This document shows positions 25,648 through 37,200 of a DNA stretch of 64,000 nt, piece after piece. How positions within the stretch are numbered: the stretch's first letter is position 1; each line of letters opens with the position of its first letter. The stretch is from assembly GCA_946699065.1 (NCBI GenBank), contig CAMPDV010000917.1, positions 1 through 64,000 of the forward strand, given 5' to 3'. The notes under the pieces were generated by a model. That model had not been told where the DNA came from and did not search any database. It worked only from the letters and a program-made list of their open reading frames with translations. The DNA is from Loxodes magnus. Lineage: Eukaryota; Ciliophora; Karyorelictea; Loxodida; Loxodidae. A program made the position numbers and the translations under genes.

Positions 25648-26521
25648 ATGGAAGGATTCAAAAGAGGTTTCTACACCACCTCCAAAAAGTTGGAGAGGAA
25701 ACCTGAATCCAATCTTGGATAGTCTTCTTACCCTTAACCCTAACCTTTTTCTTAATTCTAACAACCTGAAGAGGAACGGAAAAAAGCTCAGAAGACAACA
25801 CATGAGATAACTCCAACCTTAGAAGAGAAGCCCAGAAAGCAAATGAAGTCTGCTCTGCACCAGGAGGTCTCAAAGTTCAATCCTTCTGGTCAGATGAGCA
25901 TGGAACAGCTCATCCAAGTGATACTAAACCTCCAGGAAGAGGTTAGGAAACTGAGAAAGGACAATGAGAAACTGATGGAAAAACTCAACCTAGCGGAAGG
26001 AATAGAATCCAGACTTATGTCCTATGAAAGAGAACTAAGCGCTTTCTGAAACATATCTTAAGACCAGAGTAGCTAATCCTAAAATTAGCTTCAGAAACAA
26101 TCTGATATGAGTATTAGACTGTAAATACTAGAAAAGAAATTAGATGAACAAAGGGGAGATCCAATGATGATTGAAAGACCAATAGGAAGACTAAGGTTAA
26201 AATCCAAAAAGTAGTGAAGAAATTTTAATACTGCAATTCGACAGAAAACTTATGAAGACGCTGCAAGGAATTCCAAAATTTCAAGACGTAGTACTGGAAT
26301 AAATAAAGAACCATAAAAGCACAGTAGAGGAAGAAAAAGCAAATGTAGTAGAGACAAATAAGAGAAAGATTATACTTAAATGAATAAGGATACATTTACA
26401 AGAGAAAATTTAATTAGAAATCAGGCTAGATCCGGAAATGACAAGAGTAATGGGAGGAGAGAGGAGTAGAGACATCTAAAACTTTATTTTTAGCACTGGA
26501 GCAATCTGGTGTCCAGTATGA
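25648..26521 (+). CDS. spliced coiled-coil protein of a repeated element
   Basis: The start is ATG 25648 (MEGFKRGFYTTSKKLERK). The N-terminus is Pro/Gln-rich; then comes a strong coiled coil with the heptad-like NLQEEVRKLRKDNEKLMEKL. The exon runs through a TGA at 26047-26049, which reads as Trp in ERELSAF-W-NISQDQ. A 16-nt GT...AG segment at 26196-26211 must be removed to join GRL to SSEEILILQFDRKLMKTLQ; 548 nt plus 310 nt then gives 285 aa. A second TGA reads as Trp in ILK-W-IRIHL. The end is taken as TGA 26519-26521, after TGAIWCPV. G+C is far above the flanks. A diverged copy of the C-terminal third lies at 56095-56260 on the other strand, so this is repetitive. It may be an ORF1-like protein of a mobile element. 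If TGA were only a stop, the product would be a 133-aa fragment. Confidence 0.6.
26196..26211 (+). other. predicted 16-nt micro-intron
   Basis: The sequence is GTTAAAATCCAAAAAG. Removing it changes frame so that two well-composed coding segments join as RLSSEEILI. It has canonical GT and AG ends. Confidence 0.65.
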
Positions 26522-27840
26522 AGAGGTGAAAATCCTCGAAAATTGCTAAACTTAATTTATCCTATTATTATTTAAATTTACTAAAAATGTCTATACTATA
26601 TTATTTATAATAATAAAAAGTTTGAATTTTGGAGCTCTCTCTCAATTTTTCTACTCTTGTATTAAATTTTATTCTAAATCTTTTTTTACAGTTAATGTGT
26701 TGATTTAATTTCACTTTTTTAAAATAGAAGTTTTTTTTCAAACATATCTTTTTACTCAATGATTTATATTCTTATTCTGAGCAGTTTTTTATGAAAAATC
26801 TTGATTCTAAGGTCAATTTTCTTGAGCTACTGAATATTTGTAAAATTTTCATTTAAATATTTTTGGTTATAGGTTAAGTGCTTTAATAAATCACAATTTT
26901 TTAAGTCTTTAAATTCTTCAATTAACTCTTTCAAGACCTCACATACTGGAATAGGTTTAAAAGTATCAAGGTCTCCGCAAGAACATGTTTTAGAGTTTTA
27001 AATGTTATAATGCCTTTACAGCAAATCATATTAGAAGTTATAGGAAAATGTTCTAAGCTTATAAATCGATAAAATTTCTCTTACCATATGTTTGTTAAGA
27101 TTAGAATAAGTGTAAATTGGGAATTATGAGGAGTTATCGTCAATTTCATCTAAACATAAGCATTCTGTAGGCATTAAGTTCATTCTTCTTATTGAATCTT
27201 AATAAAATTTTTGTCTTATTTTATTTTAAACTAATCGTAGGAATTATTTGCTTTCTTTAACATCCAAATAATCAATTTAAAAATGCTAGGATAGTTTCTA
27301 AAATAATTAAGATTACTGTTTTATTTTGAGTTTATTAAGTATAAAAACAAAATAGATTTAATAATATTATATTAAATTTAGTACTGATCTTTTACATATT
27401 TATCTATTCTTATTTTAAACATTTAAACTAATTTCTTTTAGTTTTTTTAATTTTCTTTATTATAAAAGATTAATTAAAATAAATTATTCCTAGAATTGTA
27501 TATACTGTTTTACCCCAGAGCTTTATTACGAATAGATAGAAAAGCTTTAAAATAAATATTAGTCTTATTATATGATTATATTATAAGTATATTGTTTCTT
27601 TTAAAAATATTCTATTTACATTATTTAATTTAACTTTTTAGTCAATAATACTCCAACAAATATTTGCTTTTTTTAATTAAAATATCAATTTGATCCTTAA
27701 ATATAGATTAATATATTCTCCTCTCAAAGAATTTACTTAGAAACATAAAGAAAAGGCGGAGAATTAAAAGGAGAAAGATTAAAAAAAAGTTAAAGTTCAT
27801 CGCAAGAAGTTAATTAATTAATTTCAACTAAAAAAGTTTT
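26522..27840. other. AT-rich tract, nothing recognised
   Basis: Moderately T-rich between 26560 and 27600, without an identifiable gene or repeat. Confidence 0.45.
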
Positions 27841-28130
27841 TGGACCGGAAACTCCTTTCCGATTGCACGACCCGACGCTCTCTTTTTATGGAATAACGGG
27901 GATATCCTGTTATGCTCCAGACACAGCTGCTAAGGAGCTCCATCGCTATGAGCAGCCAGGCTTCAAGCCCCTACCAAGAGCGGATAATCTCAAAGACAGC
28001 GTTCCCTTCAGAAAATGACTCTGACCAGGGACTTTCTCAGCGACAGGAAAGAAACTTGTTCCTAGCCATAAAACCAGAAAGTGTTGTCACGAAGGTCATT
28101 CTCAGCTCCCACCATATTTTCAATTATATC
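27841..28130 (+). repeat. dispersed repeat family A, copy 1 (best preserved)
   Basis: About 290 bp with G+C near 48% in an AT-rich setting. It starts GGACCGGAAACTCCTTTCC, with a short self-complementary GGAAA...TTTCC. The middle contains GGCTTCAAGCCCC, resembling a tRNA-type B box (GGTTCAANNCC). Copies are at 34080, 62768 and 63415. Two readings are possible: a SINE-like pol III element, or a coding fragment. Across copies 1-3, one frame (HRYEQPGFKP...RADNL) is largely preserved, and several differences are synonymous under TAA/TAG=Gln (for example GAG CAG versus GAA TAA). An overlapping frame (SSPYQERIIS...) is also open. Confidence 0.8.
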
Positions 28131-29682
28131 ACCGCAAGAAGTTAAATTTAGGATTTTATCTTTAGAGAGAACGAAAAGCAAAGATGTTCAAAAACTTTAA
28201 AGTCAGCTAAACTGAATTTAAAAATTAATCTAAAAGCTTTTAAAAAATTGAATTAAAAGAAAATATCAGAAATTTAAGTACGATATTGACGACTATATTA
28301 ATGAATAAATAATAATACATCCCCAGCTAATCTAAAATAACTTAGTATCAGAGACATTTTATTACCAATAGATTGATTTTTTAAATGAAAATGTATAATT
28401 ATAGAAAATGACTAAGCTAATTTCATTTTTTTTAAGAATAAAAATGATGAAAAGACTAACAAAATTTTCAAATAAGAATTAATTGGATAAAATATTTTAA
28501 ATAATTCCAGAAAAATAAATCGAAAACTACTGTCTCTAGATTGAGAAAGATTTTGTTTAAAAATATATAAGATAAAGATAAGATAATTAAAGCGATATCA
28601 TCATTATTAATTAAAATTAAAATGATTTGAAAATATACTAATAGCTTTCACATTTTAATTTAAGGTACAAAAATAATCTTTTTAATTGATTAACTCAGAA
28701 AATTCAAAATATTTTTAGATGAATTTTATAATTATTTCATATAGTGAAATTTTAAGATTTAAAAATTAAATAATATTGATAGTCAATTATTAAGAAAACT
28801 ATTTTATTTAAGCAAATGATGCTACTTTTTTTACAAGGATATATATTTTAGTATTATTTACTTCTTTTAATAAAAAAATGGCGTGAGTAACATTTAGATC
28901 TGTCTTAATATATCACTAAACTTTGGGAGATTGTTAGTTGGATTTGAGATCTTGAAGAGAAAGTATCTGAGTGCCTATCTGTCCTTGGTAAAGCTTAAAT
29001 CTATAGATATGGAGTATGTAGTCCCTGATTGTAGAAATAATCAACAGAATATCCCCGTTATGTACATTAAAAGACACTAAAGAATAAACAGAAAGCGAAG
29101 TTATGCTGCTTTAAACATTCAAAGTTAATCATTATCTTCATTATTCTTTCAATCTGATCTCCTCCTTATTTTTAACTCTTCTTTTACGCCTTTCTAATTA
29201 TAAACATCTCAATTTCTCTTAATATACATATTTGGAAAAATAATTTGTATAATTTTAAATATTACAGTTAGTTCATGAAAGGAGTTCATATAATGTCTGT
29301 AATATAGTATTAGACATCCTAAACCATATGTCAAAATTGTGGAAATGCAATAGTATAATATTAGAATATTATATGCATTTTTATTTATGTTCAATATTTA
29401 AAATTTCTTACGAAAGAAAAAGGAATTATTAATAGATTTATAGCCCTCTTTAAGATTATTGCGAAAATTATAAGATTTAAATGTAATTTATTATACTGAT
29501 CATTCATTATTTATACCTCAGTTAAAAAATACAGCCCGGCATTTTTACCAAATAAAATTAGAAAGGTAAAAATTAATAAGAATCTAAAGAGAAAAAGCAG
29601 AAACATCAAAACCGTGGAAGAGAATGTCCACACTTCAAAAGTAATAAGAAATTCCAGTGTTATCATGTAAGTCTCGTTTTCT
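28131..29682. other. AT-rich tract, nothing firm
   Basis: A slightly G+C-richer patch near 28900-29110 was inspected and could not be assigned. Confidence 0.4.
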
Positions 29683-29874
29683 ATAGGGCTTGATCGGAAT
29701 GCTCCCACCTTAGTATCTGACATCTTTCATCAATAACGTTACTTGATGCCTCTTTATTCTTTGTCTTCTTTCTTGACTCCTACCAAGATTCTTGTTTGGT
29801 TCTTCGCCCATGGATACTTTCTGGTACCAGATCTTAAGTCAATGTCAGTTGGAGGATCGCTCCTATTTATTTAT
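29683..29874 (-). repeat. dispersed repeat family B, copy 3
   Basis: Minus-strand sense has GGAGCGATCCTCCAACTGAC, GGTACCAGAAAGTATCCATG, GAGGCATCAAGTAACG and GATGTCAGATACTAAGG. One frame reads EASSNVIDERCQILRW, agreeing with copies 1 and 2. Confidence 0.8.
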
Positions 29875-32217
29875 AAAATAAAAATATTAAAAGATGCAAA
29901 ATGTTCTATACTTTAATCTAAGAGCTAAATTAGAACAAACTTGATTATTGATTTAAAATAAATTATTTTAGCTATTTAGCTTATACTTGTTTTTTACTTT
30001 TTGTAGCAACTTATTAATTTTAAATTTCCTAATATTATTTGCTATATGTACTCATTCTTTAAATCTGGTATGTTTGTGATTAATGTTAAAAAAGGAATTT
30101 AATTTCATAGATGTAAATTAGATTAAATTTATTTTACTTGATAGTATTAAGTTGTTAATAGATAATTTGGAAATAACCGAGAAACTTAAATTTTTACATG
30201 CAAAATGCTTATTAAATGACATTATTTTAAGGATCTAAATTATTCTCAAAATTAATTTATCAAAGTAGTTAAAAAATTCCTTAAAAAAGAAATTTTAATA
30301 TATATATATTATAAAATAATTATAGGAATATTAAAAAAGAAATTAGTTTTAAAGCTTTTCATAGTTCTAATGTATATTTAATTAAAAAATGAAATAAATT
30401 TATCAAGCTATACTTTTTATTTTTCAATCATTTTTATAGAAATTTTAGATTTTATTTATTATTTTATTTCAATTCAAACCTTTTTTCTATTTTTAATTCA
30501 GCATTATTTTTATCCAGTCTTTTACTTATCTCCTTTTATTTGTTTAAAACTTACTTCTTTTATAACAATTTCTTTTGGTTATTAATTTATTTTATTAAAT
30601 ATGTCAAATAGTTTACCGAGATTTGCTAGTGTCAATAAAAGTAATCTTTATTTTTCAATTTTGTTGCCTCTTTCTAAGCTATGCCGTTTAATAAAATCCG
30701 CTTTTGAAACTTATTTATTGAAATTTTTTAGATTTTATTGTTGTCTTTATATTTTCTCTTTATTAGTAGATCCTTATTTTTTATATCTGTTATAATTTAG
30801 ATATTTTTGCTTCTTCATACTTAAAAACAAGTTAATTAATTTCTCATATCCTGAATCTTATTAAATGAACGTTCTTTTCTTTTAATCTCTAAGTTTTTTT
30901 AGATTAGCGCTTGTTCCGCTAATTACTTCTAAGTAAATTAACCAGTTAAAATTATCCTAACTTCTGGCACATATTCAAATTTTTTTAAAATCATTTTTTT
31001 TATAAATAGATATCTTATTCCTGGAGAGTAATTTCTATTTCTATTTCTTTTTTATTTTTATTTTTATTTCTCTATTTAAATATATCTTTCCTTCCTTCTT
31101 TTTATAAACTAAAGATGGAATATGATTAAGATAAGAATTACTTATAAATTTGTTAGTTCTTAGAAAAATTTGCGAGTACTAGAACGAAATTAATTTAGTT
31201 GGAAAATTCTTTTATGATTAACAAGTATGAAATTTGTTCAAATTTCTGATTTCTCTAGATATTCGAAATTCAGCAATATTATTAGACTAAAGTACTTTAT
31301 CTTCTTTCAACTTTTCGAAATGTCAATTAGTAAATACAACATTTTAAAATATTTAGAGTACAAACTTTACAATACTTACGTAAGATAAATAAGAGAAAGC
31401 ATCTGAATTATATCCGGAGGGGAACATTAACTTTTAAAGAGATATATTCTCTATATTTCTTACTTATATATTATATACTAAGTAAACTTAGGATTTATAG
31501 AAATAATAATAATTATTATTCAAGCTTATGAAGAAATAATATTCTAGATTTATAGGAAATATTGTAAATTTAAATAAATTATTTCAAGCATTTTATCTTA
31601 GTTTCTTATATATAAATTAAATCCTAAGCTTTATATATCATTTTTATAATTTGTAACATTAATACTTTAAACCTCATTTTAGAGATAACTAGATACGTAG
31701 CAAGGTTAATAACTTTATTAAGTAAACTACTTTTTTATTTAGACATAACTTTAAAGTTTATTATTCTTTATTTTTTTGATTATGAAACTGGAGGTTTATT
31801 GATATATAATAGTTTGTAGAGAAATTTGATACTCACTTAATTAATAGACAGATAAGATATGATAAACACTTTATGATAGATTTATAAGTATTAATAGGAA
31901 ATGAAATGATTATATTTATTCTTTTAATTCTTAATCTAAAGTTATTATATAACTTATACATGCTAAAATACCTATTTACTATTTTAAGTATTATTGATAT
32001 AACACTTCTTTAGAATTATAGAGATTCTTCATATAATTTATTTTAATATGAAAGTTATATTCAATAGGTTTAAAAGGATTATTATATTAAAATTAAATTG
32101 AAGACAAGAGTTTAAAGGAATTATTTTAGGAGATTAAATATGACTTATATTTGATTAAAGGAAAACAAATATAGTGAAGTCTAAAATAATATTTCGCTAA
32201 AAAGCATTAAAAAAATT
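29875..32217. other. AT-rich tract, nothing recognised
   Basis: T-rich on the plus strand between 30400 and 31100; no motif supports a gene on either strand. Confidence 0.45.
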
Positions 32218-32345
32218 TAAAACTGTTAAACGCTGGGTGAAAAACGCAAAACTTTTTTAATTTTATGATGTATTTTAATAAAGAAAATAAATGTAATAAA
32301 TTAAAAAAAAACCTAAAATAAGTAAGTTTTAATTTTCGACAAAAG
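32218..32345 (+). repeat. repeat family D, copy 1
   Basis: AACTGTTAAACGCTGGGTG followed by AAAAACGCAAA and an AT tail, matched over about 125 bp by 38473-38600 in the same orientation. Function unknown. Confidence 0.65.
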
Positions 32346-32649
32346 TTAAAAAAAAAAAAAAAATTATAAAAAGCACATAGAAAAAAGAAATTTTAAGTAA
32401 TAGCCAAGCATAAAAATATTATGTTTCAATTTAAAAAAATTAAAAGAAATTAAAAATAATATTAAATAATAATAGCCAAAATATTAAAATATTAAACAAT
32501 CAAATTTTAAAATAAAAATAACAAAAAACTTAAAAATTTTAATTAAAAAAAAATGTAAAAAGATATTTAAAAATCTAGATAGAAAAATTTGCAAAATTAA
32601 AAGCAAGCAATAAAAAGTAGAAAATTAAGTTAAAAAAATAATCTAAAAA

Positions 32650-33095
32650 TTAATCACTTATGATTCAAGAAATTCAAACAGAATTCTTGAAGATAAGATT
32701 ATAATGATAAGCTTATGAGAGAAGTAATAAATAGACAAAGAAAAAGCATAATTGAGAAAAACTGAATTTTTCATTGAAGGACAGAAGATTTGAATATTGG
32801 AAGATATGATTTTTCAGAAGCGCTTTAGAGAGAAGTTTTAACAAGATATGGAAAAGTATAGATAAGGTAAACTGGATTCATTTGATTACAGAAAGAAACT
32901 AAAAGATTTGAAGGATAGACCTTAGTTTAAAGATATTTAAGAAGTAAGAAATATATCAGAAATATGAATATCTAAGTAAAAAATGAATTTTTCATCGAAA
33001 TTCAGGAGATTTGAATAATTAAAGATGTGATTTTAAACCGTAGCTTAAGAGAGAGAAGTTTAAAGATGATAAGGAAAAAAGCATAGGTATTCAAA
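32650..33095 (+). pseudogene. Lys/Gln-rich coiled-coil coding fragment with internal repeat
   Basis: One plus frame reads as a charged helical protein: ILEDKIIMISL, then KEKAQLRKTEFFIEGQK, ILEDMIFQKRFREKFQQDME and LKDLKDRPQFKDIQEVRN. The ILED(K/M)I unit recurs about 115 bp apart, and a third DNA-level copy of the EFFIE segment starts near 32981 in another frame, so the region is a degenerate tandem duplication. TGA falls at possible Trp sites. No start, end or family can be fixed. Confidence 0.4.
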
Positions 33096-34079
33096 CTTTT
33101 TCTCTTGATTAGTTCTAATCTTAAAATTCAAAGAATAAGAAACTGTTGTGTATTATCACTTCTACAAAACTTGTAATTTTATTCACTTGAGATTTTAGAA
33201 ATGAAACTTATTGTCGAATTTTTATAATTAATGAGTATATCTACGTCAATTTATGAGAATCCTAATCCTTTATCAATCAATTAAATTTCTAATTTTCTTC
33301 TTCTTTGCAAATTTTTTCGATAAAATCTCGCTAAACTCTCAAAATGGAGTAAGTAATAATCTTTAATTAAGAGTCTTAGATTAGAGCTATAAAAATTATT
33401 AATTTAATGTTTAATAGCTTTAGGATTTTAACCACGATATAATTTTACAAAGCAACAATTAACTTTAAAAATAATAGCTTTATTAAATAAAAAATATTAT
33501 GATAATTTAAAAATGGCACCTAAGAAATAGATTTCTTCCATAAAATCCAGAATATCTTAGCTAGATACTGCAGATGAACTATACTTTTGTAGTTAGAGAT
33601 AAAAAAACTAAAAACAGTAAGTGATCTAAGCCGATAAACTGAGAATTTGATGATATCCATTAATCTACTTATAAATGAAAATAAAATTATAAGGCAAGAA
33701 ATAAACTGGATTACTCTATCTTAATAAATATTGCTGTAAATTAATGCAATTTAAAATAGCCTAAAAAAGATGCAAATTTAAAGATATTTTGGATTGTAGT
33801 AAACCTAACTAAATGAAGAAAATAATCCAAGATAATTGATCAATATCTTTTCACCGAAATTTTAAAATTTTAGTTGAAAAATAATGAGGTGCTGATACTG
33901 CAAATTTAAAGGGAATATGGTAAGATAATGCTTTGAATTTCTCTAAAAAAAGCGTAAATAGGAAAAATTATTTACATAATATGTTTGAGATATATTGATC
34001 ATCGAACGGAAAACTCTAAAGTGTTGTAATAAACTTTATACTATATAACTAAATTAATAATTTTAACTAAAAGAATTTT
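33096..34079. other. AT-rich tract, nothing recognised
   Basis: No supported feature. Confidence 0.45.
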
Positions 34080-34350
34080 GGGAACTGAAACTCCTTTTCA
34101 GTTATACTATCCGATGCTCTTTTTTAGGAATACTGGGAATATCCTAATGTGTTCCAGACACAGCTGCAAGGAAAATCCATCGCTATGAGCAGCCAGGCTT
34201 CAAGCCCATACCAAGAGCGGATAATCTAGAAGATAGCGTTCCCTTGAGAAAATTACTCTGGCCAGTGATTTTCTCATCGACAAGGTAGGAACTTTTACTA
34301 GCCAGAAAGTTTAGTCAAGAAAGTCAATCTCAACTCCCACAATCTTTTAA
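34080..34350 (+). repeat. dispersed repeat family A, copy 2
   Basis: Diverged copy of the 27841 element. GAGCAGCCAGGCTTCAAGCC and the CCAAGAGCGGATAATCTA block are intact, while the 3' third has several substitutions and small deletions. The frame HRYEQPGFKPIPRADNLEDS is kept. Confidence 0.8.
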
Positions 34351-36792
34351 ATTATATTATATAATTAAATAATTCTCTAAAGCTTTCTTTCTTATTTTTT
34401 TTGGTGTGGAAGTTATGCTAAATTTTTAAATCTGAAAGAAAGATTGTTAAATTTTTTTTATAGTCCTTAATGAAATAACTGTTTTAACTGAGGTAAAAAT
34501 AAGCAAAGCATGTAAAAAAATTATGAATGGCGAACTGGAAAATAATAAAATTAAACTGCTTATAATTGAAAAGAGCAAAAATAATAGCTTTTTTATAATT
34601 TAATTCTTTTTGTTAAAAGCAGAAAGATTATATTTCATGCTACTTAAATAAAAATTCTAAATATTTTTTGTTTTTAGTCAATAAAAAATCTGAAATCCAG
34701 CATTCTAGCTTAATATTTATAGAATAAAGTGTCTATTAAAGTTAAGAATAGATTAAAAAATTTAATAAAAATCTCAAGTGATTATATAATTACTAAAATA
34801 TAATATTTTTGTACAATTAAAGAACAGCGAGAGTAAGATTTTGAATTATCTGATTTTATTTCTAATTTTAGATAGATCACTAGGTGAATCAAAGATCTTG
34901 GAGGGAATGCTTATGAAAGATTTTTCGGTCTTGAAGTGGATATAATTAATGAATATGCCCTTGAAGCATTAAAAAATAATTTTAATAAAATTTTATTTAA
35001 ATTTAAAAATAATTTATAGATTTTATATTAAAATTTTAATATTAAAATTAATATTAAAATTTTAATTTTGCTTAAGAACCAATTTCGGAATCAAGAAAGC
35101 CTTAAATACAACACATAATAACCTCACTAGAATCTATGCTTGAGAATTGATCTTCTCCTCCTAATTTGTAGATAATGCAAAGTCATCATCGAATCTGCAA
35201 TCCATTGTAAATATTGCGAAATATTAGACTCCAAGCCTCTTTATCTAAATCTCAAATTTCAAAAATAGTTAAGAAAGCACACCACCATACACCAATCAAA
35301 AGGTACAATTAACCAAAATAATTACTTGAATTTAACTGCTTGTATCATTCCCCTTTTTTTCAATATTTAATTATAACATTTTTGATATTATACTAAATTA
35401 TTCTATTAAAGTTAGCTTTTTGAGATTAAATTATTATTAAAAAAATACGAATCTAACGTGTAAACTTAATTATCTTAAATATTTATATGTAAACCAGAGA
35501 AAGTCTTAGAATTTATTTTTGCAAATAAATAAATTATTTTTTATATAAGTGATTAAGAAATTACCTCCTTAATAAATAAAATTTTATACAATATTCTATT
35601 TATTTTATTAATACTGCATACAAATTTTTTACTTACTTTGGTTTTTCTTACGATTTAGATATTTTTTGTGATTTAAACAAAATTAAAAAATTTAAATTGC
35701 TAAATTTCTGCTAAAATGTTAATAAAAATTTGTTTAATTAAATATATATTATTATGCTAATATAATTAGTATAATTAATATTTTTAATTCATAAAATAAT
35801 AATAATTTCATAATGATAATGAAAAAGAGGATTTGAAATTTAAAAGTTTTAATTTAAGATTAAACAAAAAATTTTTGTAATGATCTTACATGTTTCACTC
35901 ACTTATTTCTATTATTAAAATTAACTTGAGATGATATTAATAATTTCAACTTAATTTTTTTATAACATCTACTAGATTTTTTAATTTCTTAATATTTAAT
36001 ATAAATTAATAAATTTAATTATTTAAATTTTTTTTTAATTTTAGTCTTTTATATTTTTTAAGCTTATAATTTAATTTTTTAAGAATATTTTAAATTAAAT
36101 TAAATTAAATTAAATTAAATTAATTTAAATTAAGTTAGATTCTCCTTTCTGCTTTAATGGACCTACAGAATGGTTAAATTTTTTGTTTCTCTCTACGATA
36201 CTACCTAAATAATACTTACTTTTCCTCAAAAAAGGCAAGAAAGGATGAGATCAGAATGGAATATTTCGCCCCTGAAGCTGAAAGTTTCCAAACAATGTCG
36301 GAGTTCAGTATTAACTACGCATCTCCACTTACTTGATTGCAAACAACGGGGTTCACATTCAATTTCCATCTTTTTTCCATCTTTTTTCCATTTTTTTATA
36401 TAACTTTAGATAATTAATTAATAATTATTTTATACTTATTTTTTATTAATTTTTTTAACTTAATTTATATATTTATCATTTATACCACTTATCATTTTTG
36501 AAAGCTATTAAGTTTAATTAGTATACTAATAGTATTTTTTCTAATTTAATAAAAATTTATTTCAAAAATTCATATAATTTAAACATTTTTTTTGTTATTT
36601 TAATTTTTGCAAAAGCCTTGAATAAAATTAAATTTTTAATAAGAATAATAGAAGAATGCGAGCTTAGTCATCAGAATAAAACTAACAGAAGTAAATAAAA
36701 AAATGCGGTTAATTACGATCCAACTAAAGCTGCATAAGCAATAGTTTAAACTATAATATCATAATTATGAATTTACTTTTTTTAATGAATAT
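34351..36792. other. AT-rich tract with two unassigned G+C-richer islands
   Basis: Islands at about 35080-35350 and 36130-36370 stand out in base composition but show no recognised motif. The second could encode protein on either strand. A (AAATT)n-like run lies at 36093-36125. Confidence 0.4.
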
Positions 36793-37035
36793 ATGAATGT
36801 CGGTGGTCAGAAAAACTAGTATGTAATCTGGTGCAGTGTATTCTGCAGTGTATACTGTATTGCGAGTAATCACGCACTATATATCACCTGGGGAAAGGTG
36901 GAAAAGCTCGGAAGAAACAAATCTAACTTACCCAGGGGTCCTCGCTAGCAGTATGTACATTTGACTAACGGACCTTCTAATGGCTTAATTACTAATTCTT
37001 ATTTTGATCTTATTCAAGAAGATTCGAGCATTTGA
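36793..37035 (+). CDS. small unknown ORF upstream of a LINE-type 3' tail
   Basis: ATG 36793 to TGA 37033-37035, 80 aa, one TAG read as Gln near the start and one later. It contains a Cys/Trp-rich N-terminal stretch (YVIWCSVFCSVYCIASNHAL) and then a polar part (KLGRNKSNLPRGP, HLTNGPSNGLITNS). The DNA is G+C-richer than the surroundings. The LINE-like tail motif lies 130 bp downstream in the same orientation, so this may be the 3' coding end of a mobile element. Family not recognised. Confidence 0.4.
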
Positions 37036-37163
37036 TTCAAGATTTGAGAATAATCTTTAATAAACAGATTCTAATTTGGAGAAGCTTAACATGACTTATT
37101 GGATGGTTAGAATGACTACAGGAAGCACGAGAAAACTTTCTTTTAATATTAATATTGAAAGAA

Positions 37164-37200
37164 ATGGGCGCCATCTAGGTGCTACACGCTCTATAATCAT
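37164..37200 (+). repeat. LINE 3'-tail hairpin motif, copy 4
   Basis: GGGCGCCATCTAGGTGCTAC then ACGCTCTATAATCATATTAT. This matches the minus-strand reading of copy 1, including the TATAATCATATT trailer. It is the only copy in plus orientation. Confidence 0.65.

Noticed and set aside
25729-25746. Telomere-like ACCCTTAACCCTAACC
   Set aside because: Only two to three imperfect units, inside the coding frame of the 25.6 kb gene (Pro-Gln repeats). Typical ciliate telomeres are C4A2 or C4A4 repeats.
27912-28145. 77-aa ORF in family A copy 1 as a functional gene
   Set aside because: It lies inside a dispersed repeat, an overlapping frame is equally conserved, and two of four copies are broken. Kept as a repeat.
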